Below are positions 8,478 through 16,971 of a stretch of DNA of 64,000 nucleotides, piece after piece (the stretch's first letter is position 1; every line of letters starts with the position of its first letter). A program made the translations under genes and the position numbers. The stretch covers positions 248,001 through 312,000 of the forward strand of contig CAWCVC010000005.1 of the NCBI GenBank assembly GCA_963798805.1, given 5' to 3'. The notes beneath the pieces were generated by a model. That model was not told the DNA's origin. It saw nothing but the letters and a program-made list of their open reading frames with translations, and searched no databases. The stretch is from CAVZCK01 sp963798805. Lineage in GTDB: Bacteria; Pseudomonadota; Alphaproteobacteria; Rhizobiales; Rhodomicrobiaceae.

Positions 8478-9728
8478 ATGACCGGCGACAGCGGCAAGTG
8501 CGAACCCTCCGGCGCACTGGACGGGCTGACGGTCATCGACGTGACCGTCATGCTCGCCGGTCCATATGCCAGCATGATGCTTGCCGATCAGGGCGCGCGG
8601 GTGATCAAGATCGAGCCGCCCGGCGGCGAGGATGCGCGCCGCGTTGGGCCCTATCTCCAAGGCGCGTTGCCGCCGGAGAAAGGCGGTTATGGCGCCTATT
8701 TCGCTTCGATCAACCGCAACAAGGAATCGGTCGTCATCGACCTCAAGCAGGAGGCGGGCAAAGATGTGCTGCGCCGGCTCGTCTGCAAGGCGGATGTGGT
8801 CATCGACAATTATCGCGGTGGCGTCATGGAACGGCTCGGCCTTTCCTATGAGTCGCTCGCAGAGCTCAATCCGAGGCTCATCTATGCGGCGCTGCGCGGT
8901 TTCGGTGACAAGCGCACGGGGACAAGCCCCTATGCAGGCTGGCCCGCTTACGACCCGGTCTCCCAGGCCATGGGTGGCATCATGGGTATCACCGGAGCGA
9001 CGCCAGGCGGGGCGCCGACCAAGATCGGCCCCGGCGTTGGCGACATCATGCCGGCCATGTTCCTCGCCTTCGGCATCGCCTCCGCCTGCTGGCGCGCCGA
9101 ACGGACCGGGCGCGGCCAGTTTCTCGACATCGCCATGGTCGACGGCGTGCTCGCCGTCTGCGAGCGCATCGTCATGCAATACAGCGCGACGGGCATCGCC
9201 CCGAAGCCGGAGGGCAGCGGCCATCCCCTGCTCTGCCCGTTCGGGCTGTTCCCGGCCAAAGACGGCCATGTCAGCCTCGGCATTCCCAAGGACGAGTTCT
9301 GGGGACCGTTTGCGAAAGTGATGGGGCGGCCCGAGCTTGCCGACGATCCCCGCTATGCGACCAATGCGGCGCGGATCGAGCGGCGCGCCGAGGTCAATGC
9401 GCTGGTCGGCGAGTGGACGCAAGCGCATACGAAGGAAGAGCTGGTCGCCGCGCTCGGCGGCAAGATTCCGTTCGGCCCGGTCTTCCACGCCGACGACATT
9501 TTCGCCGACCCGCATTTCGCCGCGCGCAACATGCTTGCTGAAATCGAGATGCCCGGCGCCAGCCGGCCGCTCACCGTCGCCAACACTCCTTTGCGCATGT
9601 CGGAGACGCCCGGCGGCGTGAGGCAGCGCGCGCCGCTTGCCGGGGAGCACACCGAACAGGTGCTGGCCGAGTTCGGCTGGGAAGCAGCAGAAATCGAGCT
9701 TCTGAGAAAAAGCGGCGTCATTGGCTAG
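8478..9728 (+). CDS. CaiB/BaiF family class III CoA-transferase
   Basis: The protein has 416 residues, typical of family III CoA-transferases. The N-terminal LTVIDVTVMLAGPYASMMLA, then ADQGARVIKIEPPGGEDAR, and the NRNKESVVIDLKQEAG stretch are family signatures. These enzymes move CoA between carboxylic acids through an aspartyl-CoA thioester intermediate; the expected catalytic Asp lies in the DIAMVDG region (about residue 218-224). It is co-directional with the FAH-type gene just upstream, suggesting a small catabolic operon. A second CaiB homologue at 55432-56634 belongs to the TRAP block. The specific substrate is unknown. Confidence 0.87.
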   Translation: MTGDSGKCEPSGALDGLTVIDVTVMLAGPYASMMLADQGARVIKIEPPGGEDARRVGPYLQGALPPEKGGYGAYFASINRNKESVVIDLKQEAGKDVLRRLVCKADVVIDNYRGGVMERLGLSYESLAELNPRLIYAALRGFGDKRTGTSPYAGWPAYDPVSQAMGGIMGITGATPGGAPTKIGPGVGDIMPAMFLAFGIASACWRAERTGRGQFLDIAMVDGVLAVCERIVMQYSATGIAPKPEGSGHPLLCPFGLFPAKDGHVSLGIPKDEFWGPFAKVMGRPELADDPRYATNAARIERRAEVNALVGEWTQAHTKEELVAALGGKIPFGPVFHADDIFADPHFAARNMLAEIEMPGASRPLTVANTPLRMSETPGGVRQRAPLAGEHTEQVLAEFGWEAAEIELLRKSGVIG

Positions 9729-9895
9729 CATTGGAAATGGCACGCCAGGCGCCACAATCGAACCTCGCCACGAAAACCCTCATCAAGATCAGCCCGGCGA
9801 CCTTCACCTCGGTCAGGATCATCTCTGGCGCAGCGGTGCTGGCGCAGCGCGTGGCCAAGATGCGCAGGGACGTGAGGCGCGAATGCGTCGCCCTC

Positions 9896-10306
9896 TCATG
9901 CCAAGCCCCAGATCCGCGGCTCGGCAAATTCCAGGCAATTGCCGGCCGGATCGCGGAAATAGATTGAGCGCCCGCCTTGGGGCCATTCGAAATCCGCCTC
10001 GATGGCGACGCCATGGCTCCCGAGCCGCTCCCGCCAGCGGCCGATCTCCTCGGCTGACGCCTTGAAGCAGACATGCCCAGGCCCGATCGCGCCGTGCGGC
10101 GGCACTGGGAGCGCGCCGGGCGCTGGCGGTTTCACCGTCTCGGTGGGGTTGAAGATGAGAAGCACCTGATCGCCGCATTTGAAAAACACGTGGCGGTTGC
10201 CGGCGCGCGAAATGCGACTAAGGCCCAGCGCGCCGGCATAGAAGGGCTCGGCGGCATCGAGATCCTCAGCATAAAGAATGGTCTCCAGAATGCCGGAAAT
10301 CATCAT
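9896..10306 (-). CDS. VOC-family (glyoxalase/bleomycin resistance fold) protein
   Basis: The protein has 136 residues. It shows the paired beta-alpha-beta-beta-beta pattern of VOC proteins: ILETILYAEDLDAAEPFYAGAL at the start, HVFFKCGDQVLLIF, then GPGHVCFKAS, and the C-terminal RSIYFRDPAGNCLEFAEPR with the metal-ligand Glu of the family. The likely activity is a metal-dependent dioxygenase, lyase or binding protein; no substrate can be named. The double ATG at 10304-10306 and 10301-10303 follows GGGAGAGAG. A frame extending to 10522 exists but its extra residues are unlike the family. The 167 bp between the CaiB stop and this gene's stop show nothing recognisable. Confidence 0.85.
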   Translation of the reverse strand: MMISGILETILYAEDLDAAEPFYAGALGLSRISRAGNRHVFFKCGDQVLLIFNPTETVKPPAPGALPVPPHGAIGPGHVCFKASAEEIGRWRERLGSHGVAIEADFEWPQGGRSIYFRDPAGNCLEFAEPRIWGLA

Positions 10307-10461
10307 AACTCTCTCTCCCGTGCCGCGGCCCTGGACAATGCGCGCCTTGCATTTTCGCCGGGCCGGCAGCAAAACCAGCCTAACCTGACCCGAGGCTTTT
10401 AGCCGAACTCCCGTCACGCCCCCTCTGTTTCCACTGCAACGCGCATCAAGACCGGTGTGGA

Positions 10462-11415
10462 ATGGCCTTTTTGAAGCAACTGCGACTGTTCCTTGCCGCG
10501 CTGGCGCTCGTGGCGCTTTCACCGGCGGCGTCCGTCGCCGACAATTCGCAAATGGAGCATTTGCGCAATCTCGCGCTGAAGCTCGTCAACGAGGCGAGGC
10601 ATGAGCACAAGCTTGGGCCGCTCAAGCTCGATCCCAAGCTCACCGAGGCCGCGCAGTTCCATGCGAGCGACATGCTGAAGCGCAACTATTACTCCCATAC
10701 CTCGCCCGAAGGAAAGACGGTCGCCGACCGCTTCCAGAAGGCGGGCGGCAGCCGTTGGCTGCTGACGGAGGAGAACATCGCCAAATGCGACGGCTGCAAG
10801 CCGCCGCTCTCCGAAGCCCATGTGCGCCAGCTTCAGGACGGCTGGATGAAGAGCCCGGGCCACCGCGCCAATATCCTGCGTCCCGGGATCGATCGCTTCG
10901 GCTACGGCATGGCGGTCGGCTCGGATGGAACCCTTTACGCCGTGCAGACCTTCGCCGGGCCAGGCACACCGAACGGCCGGACGGCTGGGACCGGAAAGCC
11001 GCTTTCTCCGGCGGAGCAAACGCGGGTCGCGCTCAGGCTGGTCAATGAGCGCCGCAAATCAGCCGGCGTGCCTCCGCTCAAAATGAGCGAGCCGCTGACC
11101 GAAGCCGCCCGATCCATGCTCCAACCGAGCATGGCCGGCGATCTCAGCCTGCCGAAGCATCAGAACATCTACAGCCATTTGGCGCCGGCGGAGAAGGACC
11201 ATTGGGCCTCTCTCAGCCTTCTCGGGGGAGCTTGCGGTGGATGCGGGACGGCGCCGAAAGAAGCCGATGTCGACTATTTCATCAAACAGTGGCTCAACCA
11301 GAGCCGCTATGCGAAAATGCTCATGGATGCGGACGCCACTCATCTCGGATTTGCCGTGGCCGCCAACGGCGACGGCAAGAAAGTCGCGCTTGGGTTACTG
11401 GGGCAGCGGCGCTGA
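10462..11415 (+). CDS. Secreted protein with two CAP (SCP/PR1) domains, the second degenerate
   Basis: The protein has 317 residues with an N-terminal signal peptide (hydrophobic core to about residue 26, cleavage near VADN). The first CAP domain (about 30-170) has LALKLVNEARHEHKLGPLKL, a HASDM helix and the CAP motif HRANIL. A second half (about 185-317) repeats the pattern with RLVNERRKSAGVPPLKMSEP. Both halves carry a CxxC pair (CDGC and CGGC) followed by a similar helix, which supports an internal duplication. The second half lacks the HxxNIL motif (SRYAKMLM there). Bacterial CAP proteins are extracytoplasmic and of unclear biochemical role. It is transcribed alone. Confidence 0.85.
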   Translation: MAFLKQLRLFLAALALVALSPAASVADNSQMEHLRNLALKLVNEARHEHKLGPLKLDPKLTEAAQFHASDMLKRNYYSHTSPEGKTVADRFQKAGGSRWLLTEENIAKCDGCKPPLSEAHVRQLQDGWMKSPGHRANILRPGIDRFGYGMAVGSDGTLYAVQTFAGPGTPNGRTAGTGKPLSPAEQTRVALRLVNERRKSAGVPPLKMSEPLTEAARSMLQPSMAGDLSLPKHQNIYSHLAPAEKDHWASLSLLGGACGGCGTAPKEADVDYFIKQWLNQSRYAKMLMDADATHLGFAVAANGDGKKVALGLLGQRR

Positions 11416-11760
11416 TCGCGCTTGAACGCGGCGCGGCCCGGCCCCAACTCCAACTTGCATCTGCGCGTCATCCCGCGAATTGCTGTCGCCCTCATCTCCA
11501 TGATTTGCGCCGTAAGCTGTGTTGGGTTGCGCGGCGGAGGCCAAAAGCGTGGCGGCGGGGCCGGTTTTATGCATATTAGCGCGGGACGATTGTCATCTTC
11601 ATCTTTATTGGCGGCGCAAAATTGAATTTCGGGATTTGGCGGGCCTCCAGGCGCCCCGGAGGCGGCGGATCGTTTCGGGTGCGCTCGAAGGGCTTGAGCG
11701 CAAAAAATGCCGTTATCGGCAGCAGCCCCTGTCCACCGCCGGATTACCACAGGAGATCGA
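11416..11760. other. Intergenic region upstream of the IF-1 gene, no gene seen
   Basis: 345 bp between the CAP-protein gene and the IF-1 gene. Open frames here have no ribosome-binding site or family resemblance. The segment from about 11570 is A/T-richer and probably contains the infA promoter and leader. No hairpin with a T tract was found. Confidence 0.5.
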
Positions 11761-12117
11761 ATGGCTAAGGAAGAAACATTAGAGTTCGAAGGAGCAGTGA
11801 CCGACGTGTTGCCGGATGGCCGCTTCCGCGTCCAGCTCGACAACGGACATGAAATCATCGCCTACACCGCCGGCCGGATGAAACGGAACCGGATCAAGAC
11901 CATCGCCGGCGACCGGGTGACCGTCGAAATGACCCCCTACGATCTGGAGAAGGGGCGCGTGATCTTCCGGCACAAGACCGAACTCAGGCCCGCGCCAGGG
12001 CGGAGCCCGTCCTCCTCGCGGTGGCGGCGGACCGCGGCGGCGTTGACAGCGCGCCCGGTTCAATCCTGCGCCCGCAATCGGCTCGTCGAGGTTGACGTTT
12101 CGGCAAACAGATGCTGA
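11761..12117 (+). CDS. infA: Translation initiation factor IF-1 with C-terminal extension
   Basis: Residues 1-72 match IF-1, the OB-fold factor that binds the 30S A site with IF-2 and IF-3: MAKEETLEFEGAVTDVLPDG, FRVQLDNGHEIIAYTAG, RMKRNRIKTIAGDRVTVEM, then TPYDLEKGRVIFR. The frame continues for 46 more basic, Arg/Ser/Ala-rich residues with no recognised fold; canonical IF-1 ends near 72. The start follows AGGAGATCG. The last 7 bases overlap the start of the hemolysin III-type gene, implying translational coupling. It may be the second IF-1 paralogue known in several Rhizobiales rather than the sole copy, which cannot be decided here. Confidence 0.9.
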   Translation: MAKEETLEFEGAVTDVLPDGRFRVQLDNGHEIIAYTAGRMKRNRIKTIAGDRVTVEMTPYDLEKGRVIFRHKTELRPAPGRSPSSSRWRRTAAALTARPVQSCARNRLVEVDVSANRC

Positions 12118-12797
12118 CGGATCGCCAAATCAGACCGCCTGACGGGCGGCCTCTCGCGTTTCCGGTTTACTCGCGCGCCGAGCGCATCGCGGATGCGGCC
12201 GTGCACGTCGTCAGCGTGTTTTTCGGCCTGATCGGGACCTGCGCGCTGATCGTTGCGTCATTTGGAAAACTGCCGGTCCGCGAAATCGCCGGCCTCGGCG
12301 TCTATGGCGCCGGCCTCGTCGGCATGTTTACCGCGTCAGCCAGCTACAATCTCGTCAGTCGGCCCGGTCTCAAGGAATGGCTCCGGCACATCAACCGCGC
12401 GGTGATCTATGTGATGATCGCGGGAAGCTATACGCCATTCGCGCTGGAGATCGGCGGCCAGACCGGCCTGACGCTTCTCGCCGCCGTCTGGGGCATCGCC
12501 GTTCTCGGGATGGCAGCACGCTTTGCCTTCCCGCGGCGGTTCAATAGGATTTCCGTGCTGTTCTATCTCGCCCAGGGATGGTGCGTTCTCTTCGCCCTCG
12601 GCCCATTGTCCCAGGCTCTGCCGAGCGGCAGCATAACCCTTCTGCTGGCGGGCGGCTGCGTCTATTCGGCCGGGGTGATTTTCCATCTGCTCGAGCGCCT
12701 GCCGTTCCACAATGCGATCTGGCATGTCTTCGTGCTTGGCGGCGCGGCCTCGCAATATGCCTCGGTTTACGGCACCGTCATTCTGCAGTGGAAATGA
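12111..12797 (+). CDS. Hemolysin III family (PAQR-like) membrane protein
   Basis: The protein has 228 residues with seven predicted membrane helices. Family hallmarks are AERIADAAVHVVSVFFGLIG, then YGAGLVGMFTASASYNLV with the conserved Ser, LRHINRAVIYVMIAGSYTPF with Asn/Arg where the family usually has a His-Asp pair, and the C-terminal HLLERLPFHNAIWHVFVLGG with conserved histidines. The Hly-III/PAQR family is suspected of Zn-dependent hydrolase or sensor activity in the membrane; despite the name, haemolysis is rarely its role. It overlaps the IF-1 gene by 7 bp. Confidence 0.88.
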   Translation: MLTDRQIRPPDGRPLAFPVYSRAERIADAAVHVVSVFFGLIGTCALIVASFGKLPVREIAGLGVYGAGLVGMFTASASYNLVSRPGLKEWLRHINRAVIYVMIAGSYTPFALEIGGQTGLTLLAAVWGIAVLGMAARFAFPRRFNRISVLFYLAQGWCVLFALGPLSQALPSGSITLLLAGGCVYSAGVIFHLLERLPFHNAIWHVFVLGGAASQYASVYGTVILQWK

Positions 12798-12869
12798 CCG
12801 GCAGGGGCAAGGCGGACGCCGCGACCATCGCCGCGGCGCCCAGGATTAAACGGCTCTGAAACGTAATCC

Positions 12870-13871
12870 TTACGAGGCGTCGGACATCGCGGCCTCGATC
12901 CAGCCGTCGAACTCTTTCTGGTGCGCCTTGATCCACTCGGAAGCGTGGCGCTCGATGTCCTTCGGCTTGTCCTCGCCCGCATTCATCTTCGCATTCTCGG
13001 CGAAAATATCCTCGAGCGGGATGCTCATCTTCCCCAGCAGCGTCTTCACCGCAGGATTATCCTTGAGGAATTTCTTATTGGCCACGGGACGGATATCGTT
13101 AGGCGTCCAACCCATCTTGCACGGATCTTCGACGCAGCCTTTCACCCCGGCGACGGTGGTTTCCGGCGTCGCCTCCGGCGTCTCGATCCAGACCACGTCC
13201 TTACCGGGCTTCAGCACGCCCACGGTCCAGTTCGGAGTCCAGGTGTAGAACAGGATCGACTTACCCTCTTTGTAGCGGCCGATGGCGTCGGCCATCGATG
13301 CGGAATAAGCGGCTTTGATCGGCTTGATGTAATCGCGCAGCTTGAACTTATCGAGTTGCTCGGCGATCTTCTTCTCGCAGCCCCAGCCAGGCGGGCAGGC
13401 GACCATATCCGCCTTGCCGTCGCCGTCGCTGTCGAACAGCTTCCTGATCTGCGGCTTTTTCAAATCGGCCAGATTGGTGATCTTGTATTTGTCGGCTGTC
13501 TTCTTGTCGACGAGATAGCCCTGCAGCGCGCCGCCCTTGGCGACATAGCCGATCTTTTCGGCGCCGTTATTGAAGGCATCCGCATAGAAGTCATGCAGCG
13601 GAAACCAGCCATTCACCCAGAGATCGACGTCGCCCTGTCCGACGGCCTGGTAGAATGGCGGGTTGTCGAGCGTCGTCGGCGTGTCAAGCTTGTACCCGAG
13701 CTTCTCGAACGCCTGGCGATAGATCTCGGCCTGGAACCAGCCGGTGTCCCAGGTGGCGCGGGCCATCTTGATCGACTTGCCCTCGCCGGGGAGCTTCTGC
13801 GCAAGAGCGCCGGTGGTGAGGAACGCGGCGGCCGCAAGGCCGACCACGAGCCGGGTCAGAGTTTTCGTCAT
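12870..13871 (-). CDS. proX: Glycine betaine/proline ABC transporter substrate-binding protein (ProX-like)
   Basis: The protein has 333 residues with a cleavable signal peptide (cleavage after GALA). The mature part begins KLPGEGKSIKMARATWDTGW; the Trp-rich WDTGWFQAE and VDLWVNGWFPLHDFY provide the aromatic cage that binds quaternary amines in ProX proteins. CPPGWGC and CVEDPC pairs could be disulfides. The ATG at 13871 follows GAGGAGGA; a longer frame to 13940 has no signal. It is the third gene of a minus-strand importer operon after the ATPase and permease, lying downstream of both. The inferred role is periplasmic capture of glycine betaine or proline betaine under osmotic stress. Confidence 0.9.
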   Translation of the reverse strand: MTKTLTRLVVGLAAAAFLTTGALAQKLPGEGKSIKMARATWDTGWFQAEIYRQAFEKLGYKLDTPTTLDNPPFYQAVGQGDVDLWVNGWFPLHDFYADAFNNGAEKIGYVAKGGALQGYLVDKKTADKYKITNLADLKKPQIRKLFDSDGDGKADMVACPPGWGCEKKIAEQLDKFKLRDYIKPIKAAYSASMADAIGRYKEGKSILFYTWTPNWTVGVLKPGKDVVWIETPEATPETTVAGVKGCVEDPCKMGWTPNDIRPVANKKFLKDNPAVKTLLGKMSIPLEDIFAENAKMNAGEDKPKDIERHASEWIKAHQKEFDGWIEAAMSDAS

Positions 13872-13976
13872 GTGTCCAATATCCTCCTCGTGGTTCTTGG
13901 ACCGATGTGGCCGGGAAAGGAAAGAACGCGGCGGCCACATCGTCGCGCCGCATCCTGACTGATCGCAATGACGCGG

Positions 13977-14954
13977 TTATTCGGCGGGCTCGGGCCTCCC
14001 GGATGGGCGTCCGGCGCCTTGCAGCGCCGCAAGCACGCCGCGGAAGGTCCAGCCGGGCTTGTGCGCGGTTCCTTGCGTCCCGAGCCCCTGCGTAATGCGG
14101 TCGAGAATGATGGCAAGCAGCACGATGCCGAGGCCGCCGAGAAAGGCGCGCCCCACATCGAGCCGGCCGAGTCCCGTATAAACCGTCAGGCCGAGGCCGC
14201 CGGCGCCGATCAGCGCCGCAATCACCGCCATGGATAAGGCGAGCATCAGCGTCTGGTTGAGCCCGGCCATGATCGTCCTGAGCGCCATCGGGATCTGGAT
14301 GTCGAACAGGATCTCGCGCGGCGTGGCGCCGAACGCGTAGCCCGCCTCAACCACCTCGAACCGCACCTGCCGGATGCCCAGATTGGTCAGGCGGATGATG
14401 GGCGGCAGCGCGAAGACGATTGTGGCGATGACGCCGGGCACCACGCCGACGCCGAACAGCATCACGATCGGCACCAGATATACGAAGGGCGGGATGGTCT
14501 GCATGATATCGAGGATCGGCCTGAGCACGCTCTCGAAGCGGTCGCTCGAAGCCGCAGCAATGCCGAGCGGAATGCCGACCAGTGCGCAGAAGAACACCGC
14601 CGTCAGTGTCATGGCGAGCGTGGTCATAGTCTGCGGCCAAACCCCGAGCGCTTCGAGCAGGACGAGCGACAGCACCGTGAAAATGGTCACGCCGCGGTTC
14701 GTGAAGCGCAGCGCGATCAGGGCAATCAGCAGGACCATGGCAAAAAACGGAATGGTCTGAAGCAGAACGTCGAGCCCCTTGAGCACCTGATCCACGGGCC
14801 ACTCCGCCGCGCGAAAGGCTGGGCGGAAATTCGGCACGAGCCAGTCCTTGACGAAAAACTCGACCCAGTCTTCAAGCGGCAGCGTGCCGTAGGTCGAAGG
14901 CCGCAAAGCGTGGTCGATCGAGCCAACGATACTTGCCAGCGTCGCTTGCGCCAT
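13977..14954 (-). CDS. proW: Glycine betaine/proline ABC transporter permease (ProW-like)
   Basis: The protein has 325 residues. An N-terminal amphipathic region (PLEDWVEFFVKDWLVPNF) precedes six to seven membrane helices. The EAA-type ABC permease loop is visible as EAGYAFGATPREILFDIQIP. Other ProW-like runs are IMQTIPPFVYLVPIVMLFG and MLALSMAVIAALIGAGGLG. It forms the inner-membrane channel together with the ProV ATPase. A good ribosome-binding site (AAAGGAG) precedes ATG 14954. It lies 183 bp downstream of proV and 105 bp upstream of proX, all on the minus strand. Confidence 0.92.
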   Translation of the reverse strand: MAQATLASIVGSIDHALRPSTYGTLPLEDWVEFFVKDWLVPNFRPAFRAAEWPVDQVLKGLDVLLQTIPFFAMVLLIALIALRFTNRGVTIFTVLSLVLLEALGVWPQTMTTLAMTLTAVFFCALVGIPLGIAAASSDRFESVLRPILDIMQTIPPFVYLVPIVMLFGVGVVPGVIATIVFALPPIIRLTNLGIRQVRFEVVEAGYAFGATPREILFDIQIPMALRTIMAGLNQTLMLALSMAVIAALIGAGGLGLTVYTGLGRLDVGRAFLGGLGIVLLAIILDRITQGLGTQGTAHKPGWTFRGVLAALQGAGRPSGRPEPAE

Positions 14955-15137
14955 CGGTCTTTCTCCTTTCTGGCGCGCGATTTCGGAGAGGGGAGCTGCG
15001 TCCCGAAAATCACGCGAAAATCAAAAGACACGGCCCGGAGCCGCTTTCGGAGGGCAAGCCCGGTTTAGTGTGGCTTATGTCTCGCAATTGCCTTATTGAG
15101 GCTGCCGCAAGGGGGAAGGCAATTCGGAGACGGGACA

Positions 15138-16358
15138 CTAGATCCGTTCAAGGACCTGGCCGTTCGATTTCTGTAACTCCGGCTTCAGCGGGCATTGCAG
15201 GTGAGAGAACACTGCGATCGGATCGACCGCCCCCACGATCCTGCCGGTCCGGTCGGTGACGGCGATCATATTAGCGTTCCGGATCGCCTCGAAAGCGTTG
15301 TGAATGTATTTGTTGGCGCGGATCTTCAGGAAATTGCGGCTCATGATCTGGCCGGCGCTCTCGTCGTCGCGCGCAGAACTGGCGGCGGACCGGCGGATGA
15401 CGCCTTCCGGCACGCCGGCATCGTTGGTCACGAAAACAGCGGCTAGACCGGACTGCGAGTGCAGCAGGGGGCGAAGCTTCGCCACTGGCATTGGCGCGGG
15501 GACCGTCGCGGCATCCTGCATGATCGTGCGGAAGGTCAGCACGCGGCTACGGTCCACGTCGCGCGTGAATTCGAGCACATAATCGTCGGCCGGCTCGGTG
15601 ACGATTTCCTCCGGCGTGCCGATCTGGACGAAGCGCCCGTCCCGCATGATGGCAATGTTGTCGCCGAGTTTCAGCGCTTCCTGCAGGTCGTGGGTGATGA
15701 AGATGATTGTCGTCTGCAACCGCTCCTGGATGCGGATTAGCTCGTCCTGCATGTCACGGCGAATGAGCGGGTCGAGCGCGGAAAACGGCTCGTCCATGAG
15801 CAGTAGCTTCGGATCGACCGCGAGGGCGCGCGCCAAACCGACGCGCTGCTGCATGCCGCCGCTTAGATTTTTCGGAAATACGTCTGCCCATGCGTCGAGT
15901 CCGACGGTCTTCAAGGCTTCGAGCGCCTTTTGACGCCGCTCCACCTTGTCCATGCCGCGTGTCTTCAGACCGTATTCGGCGTTTTCTACAACAGTCTTAT
16001 GCGGTAGAAGCGCGAAATGCTGAAAGACCATCGACATCTGGCGCAAGCGAATCTGGCGCAATTCTTCCCGATTTGCGGCTGTAACATCCCGATCGTCGAG
16101 CATGATTGTGCCGCTCGTCGGTTCCAGAAGCCTGTTGATACAGCGGATTAGCGTCGATTTACCCGAGCCGGACAGGCCCATCACCACAAATATCTCGGCC
16201 TCATCGGCGGCGAACGAAACATTATTGACGGCGACTACGCTTTTTGTGCGCCGAAATATTTCATCTTTGGCTACGCCGTCTTTGGCCAATTCAAGCGCTT
16301 CTTGAAATGACGGCCCGAAGATTTTGTATAGTTTATTGATAGAGAGAGTTTTTGTCAA
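15138..16358 (-). CDS. proV: Glycine betaine/proline ABC transporter ATP-binding protein with CBS domains (ProV-like)
   Basis: The protein has 406 residues. Walker A is GLSGSGKST near residue 60, the ABC signature LSGGMQQRVGLARAL, Walker B LLLMDEPFSALD, and the switch His in IIFITHDLQEAL. The C-terminal 130 residues form a CBS pair like that of ProV/OpuAA, which senses ionic strength. The reading frame opens at a TTG (16358) shortly after GGCGGAAAC, and the residues from TTG on align with ProV N-termini, so TTG is the probable start. First gene of the importer operon; its upstream region carries copy 2 of the composite repeat. Confidence 0.92.
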   Translation of the reverse strand: MTKTLSINKLYKIFGPSFQEALELAKDGVAKDEIFRRTKSVVAVNNVSFAADEAEIFVVMGLSGSGKSTLIRCINRLLEPTSGTIMLDDRDVTAANREELRQIRLRQMSMVFQHFALLPHKTVVENAEYGLKTRGMDKVERRQKALEALKTVGLDAWADVFPKNLSGGMQQRVGLARALAVDPKLLLMDEPFSALDPLIRRDMQDELIRIQERLQTTIIFITHDLQEALKLGDNIAIMRDGRFVQIGTPEEIVTEPADDYVLEFTRDVDRSRVLTFRTIMQDAATVPAPMPVAKLRPLLHSQSGLAAVFVTNDAGVPEGVIRRSAASSARDDESAGQIMSRNFLKIRANKYIHNAFEAIRNANMIAVTDRTGRIVGAVDPIAVFSHLQCPLKPELQKSNGQVLERI

Positions 16359-16802
16359 AAAGCTGTTTCCGCCGTCCTGCTCAGAATTTCATGCTTATGG
16401 TGATCCGTATGCCTCCACGGATTATTGAGTATACACAGATGCTCCCTTAATGGAACCTCTTATCCCGATTATTCCGGCTGTGGAGAAATTTGCGCAATTC
16501 GGCGGAATCGGCCGATCAATTATGATTCAGATCGTCAGGTCAAAGGATTGTCAGGTCAAAGGAGAGAAGGGATGACGATGATGCGCCGCCGGCAGTACCC
16601 TGGAAGAGGCAAAATGAGCGAAGTCGTTGCGGGAGCATCGTTTCGGCCGGGAGCGCTCTGGGCTGATCACGCCAATCCGGAAGACGAGACTGCAATCGTC
16701 AAAACGGGAAGGAAGTGCGCCGGAAGGAGTGAATGAAGGCTCACGCATGCCGAGATCAACGCTGCCGGCGGCTACCGGACGGCAATCGCGCAGCCCGCCC
16801 GC
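16359..16802. other. Intergenic region upstream of proV
   Basis: About 440 bp before repeat copy 2. It is A/T-richer next to proV (16360-16540), where the operon promoter should lie. An imperfect direct repeat GGTCAAAGGA occurs at about 16537 and 16553. The small frames here have no support. No gene is called. Confidence 0.45.
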
Positions 16803-16971
16803 GGCTAGCGGAGCGAATTTGACATTTAAGACCCGCCTGCCGCGAATTCCCACTCAAATGTCAAATTCAAAAGCTAAACTAAATCACGACATTGCGAGTG
16901 GTTCGTTAATTCTAACGCTCGCAAGAGTACCCGCCGCGGGTGGGATGCGAGCGTTAGAATTGAACCACTAG
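16803..16971. repeat. Composite double-hairpin intergenic repeat, copy 2
   Basis: Same architecture as 4749-4918. Hairpin 1 arms are 16815-16830 and 16853-16868. Hairpin 2 outer arms are AGTGGTTC (16897-16904) and GAACCACT (16962-16969), with inner arms AATTCTAACGCTCGCA (16908-16923) and TGCGAGCGTTAGAATT (16946-16961), perfectly complementary. Compared with copy 1 the outer arms and hairpin 1 are conserved but the inner stem has a different sequence that still pairs along all 16 positions. The right end, CTAG, supplies the stop codon of the minus-strand gene at 16968-17366. Confidence 0.9.

Noticed and set aside
8319..9755. Long minus-strand frame opposite the FAH/CaiB genes
   Set aside because: Mirror frame of two conserved genes; the product has no recognisable domain. 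The same reasoning applies to the frames opposite serA (49028-50413) and the IorB-like gene (30470-32257).
9731..9967. 78-codon plus-strand frame between CaiB and the VOC gene
   Set aside because: It overlaps the VOC gene's 3' end on the opposite strand and has no recognised similarity.
16425..16736. Small plus-strand frame upstream of repeat copy 2
   Set aside because: No ribosome-binding site, low-complexity product and no neighbour context; treated as intergenic.
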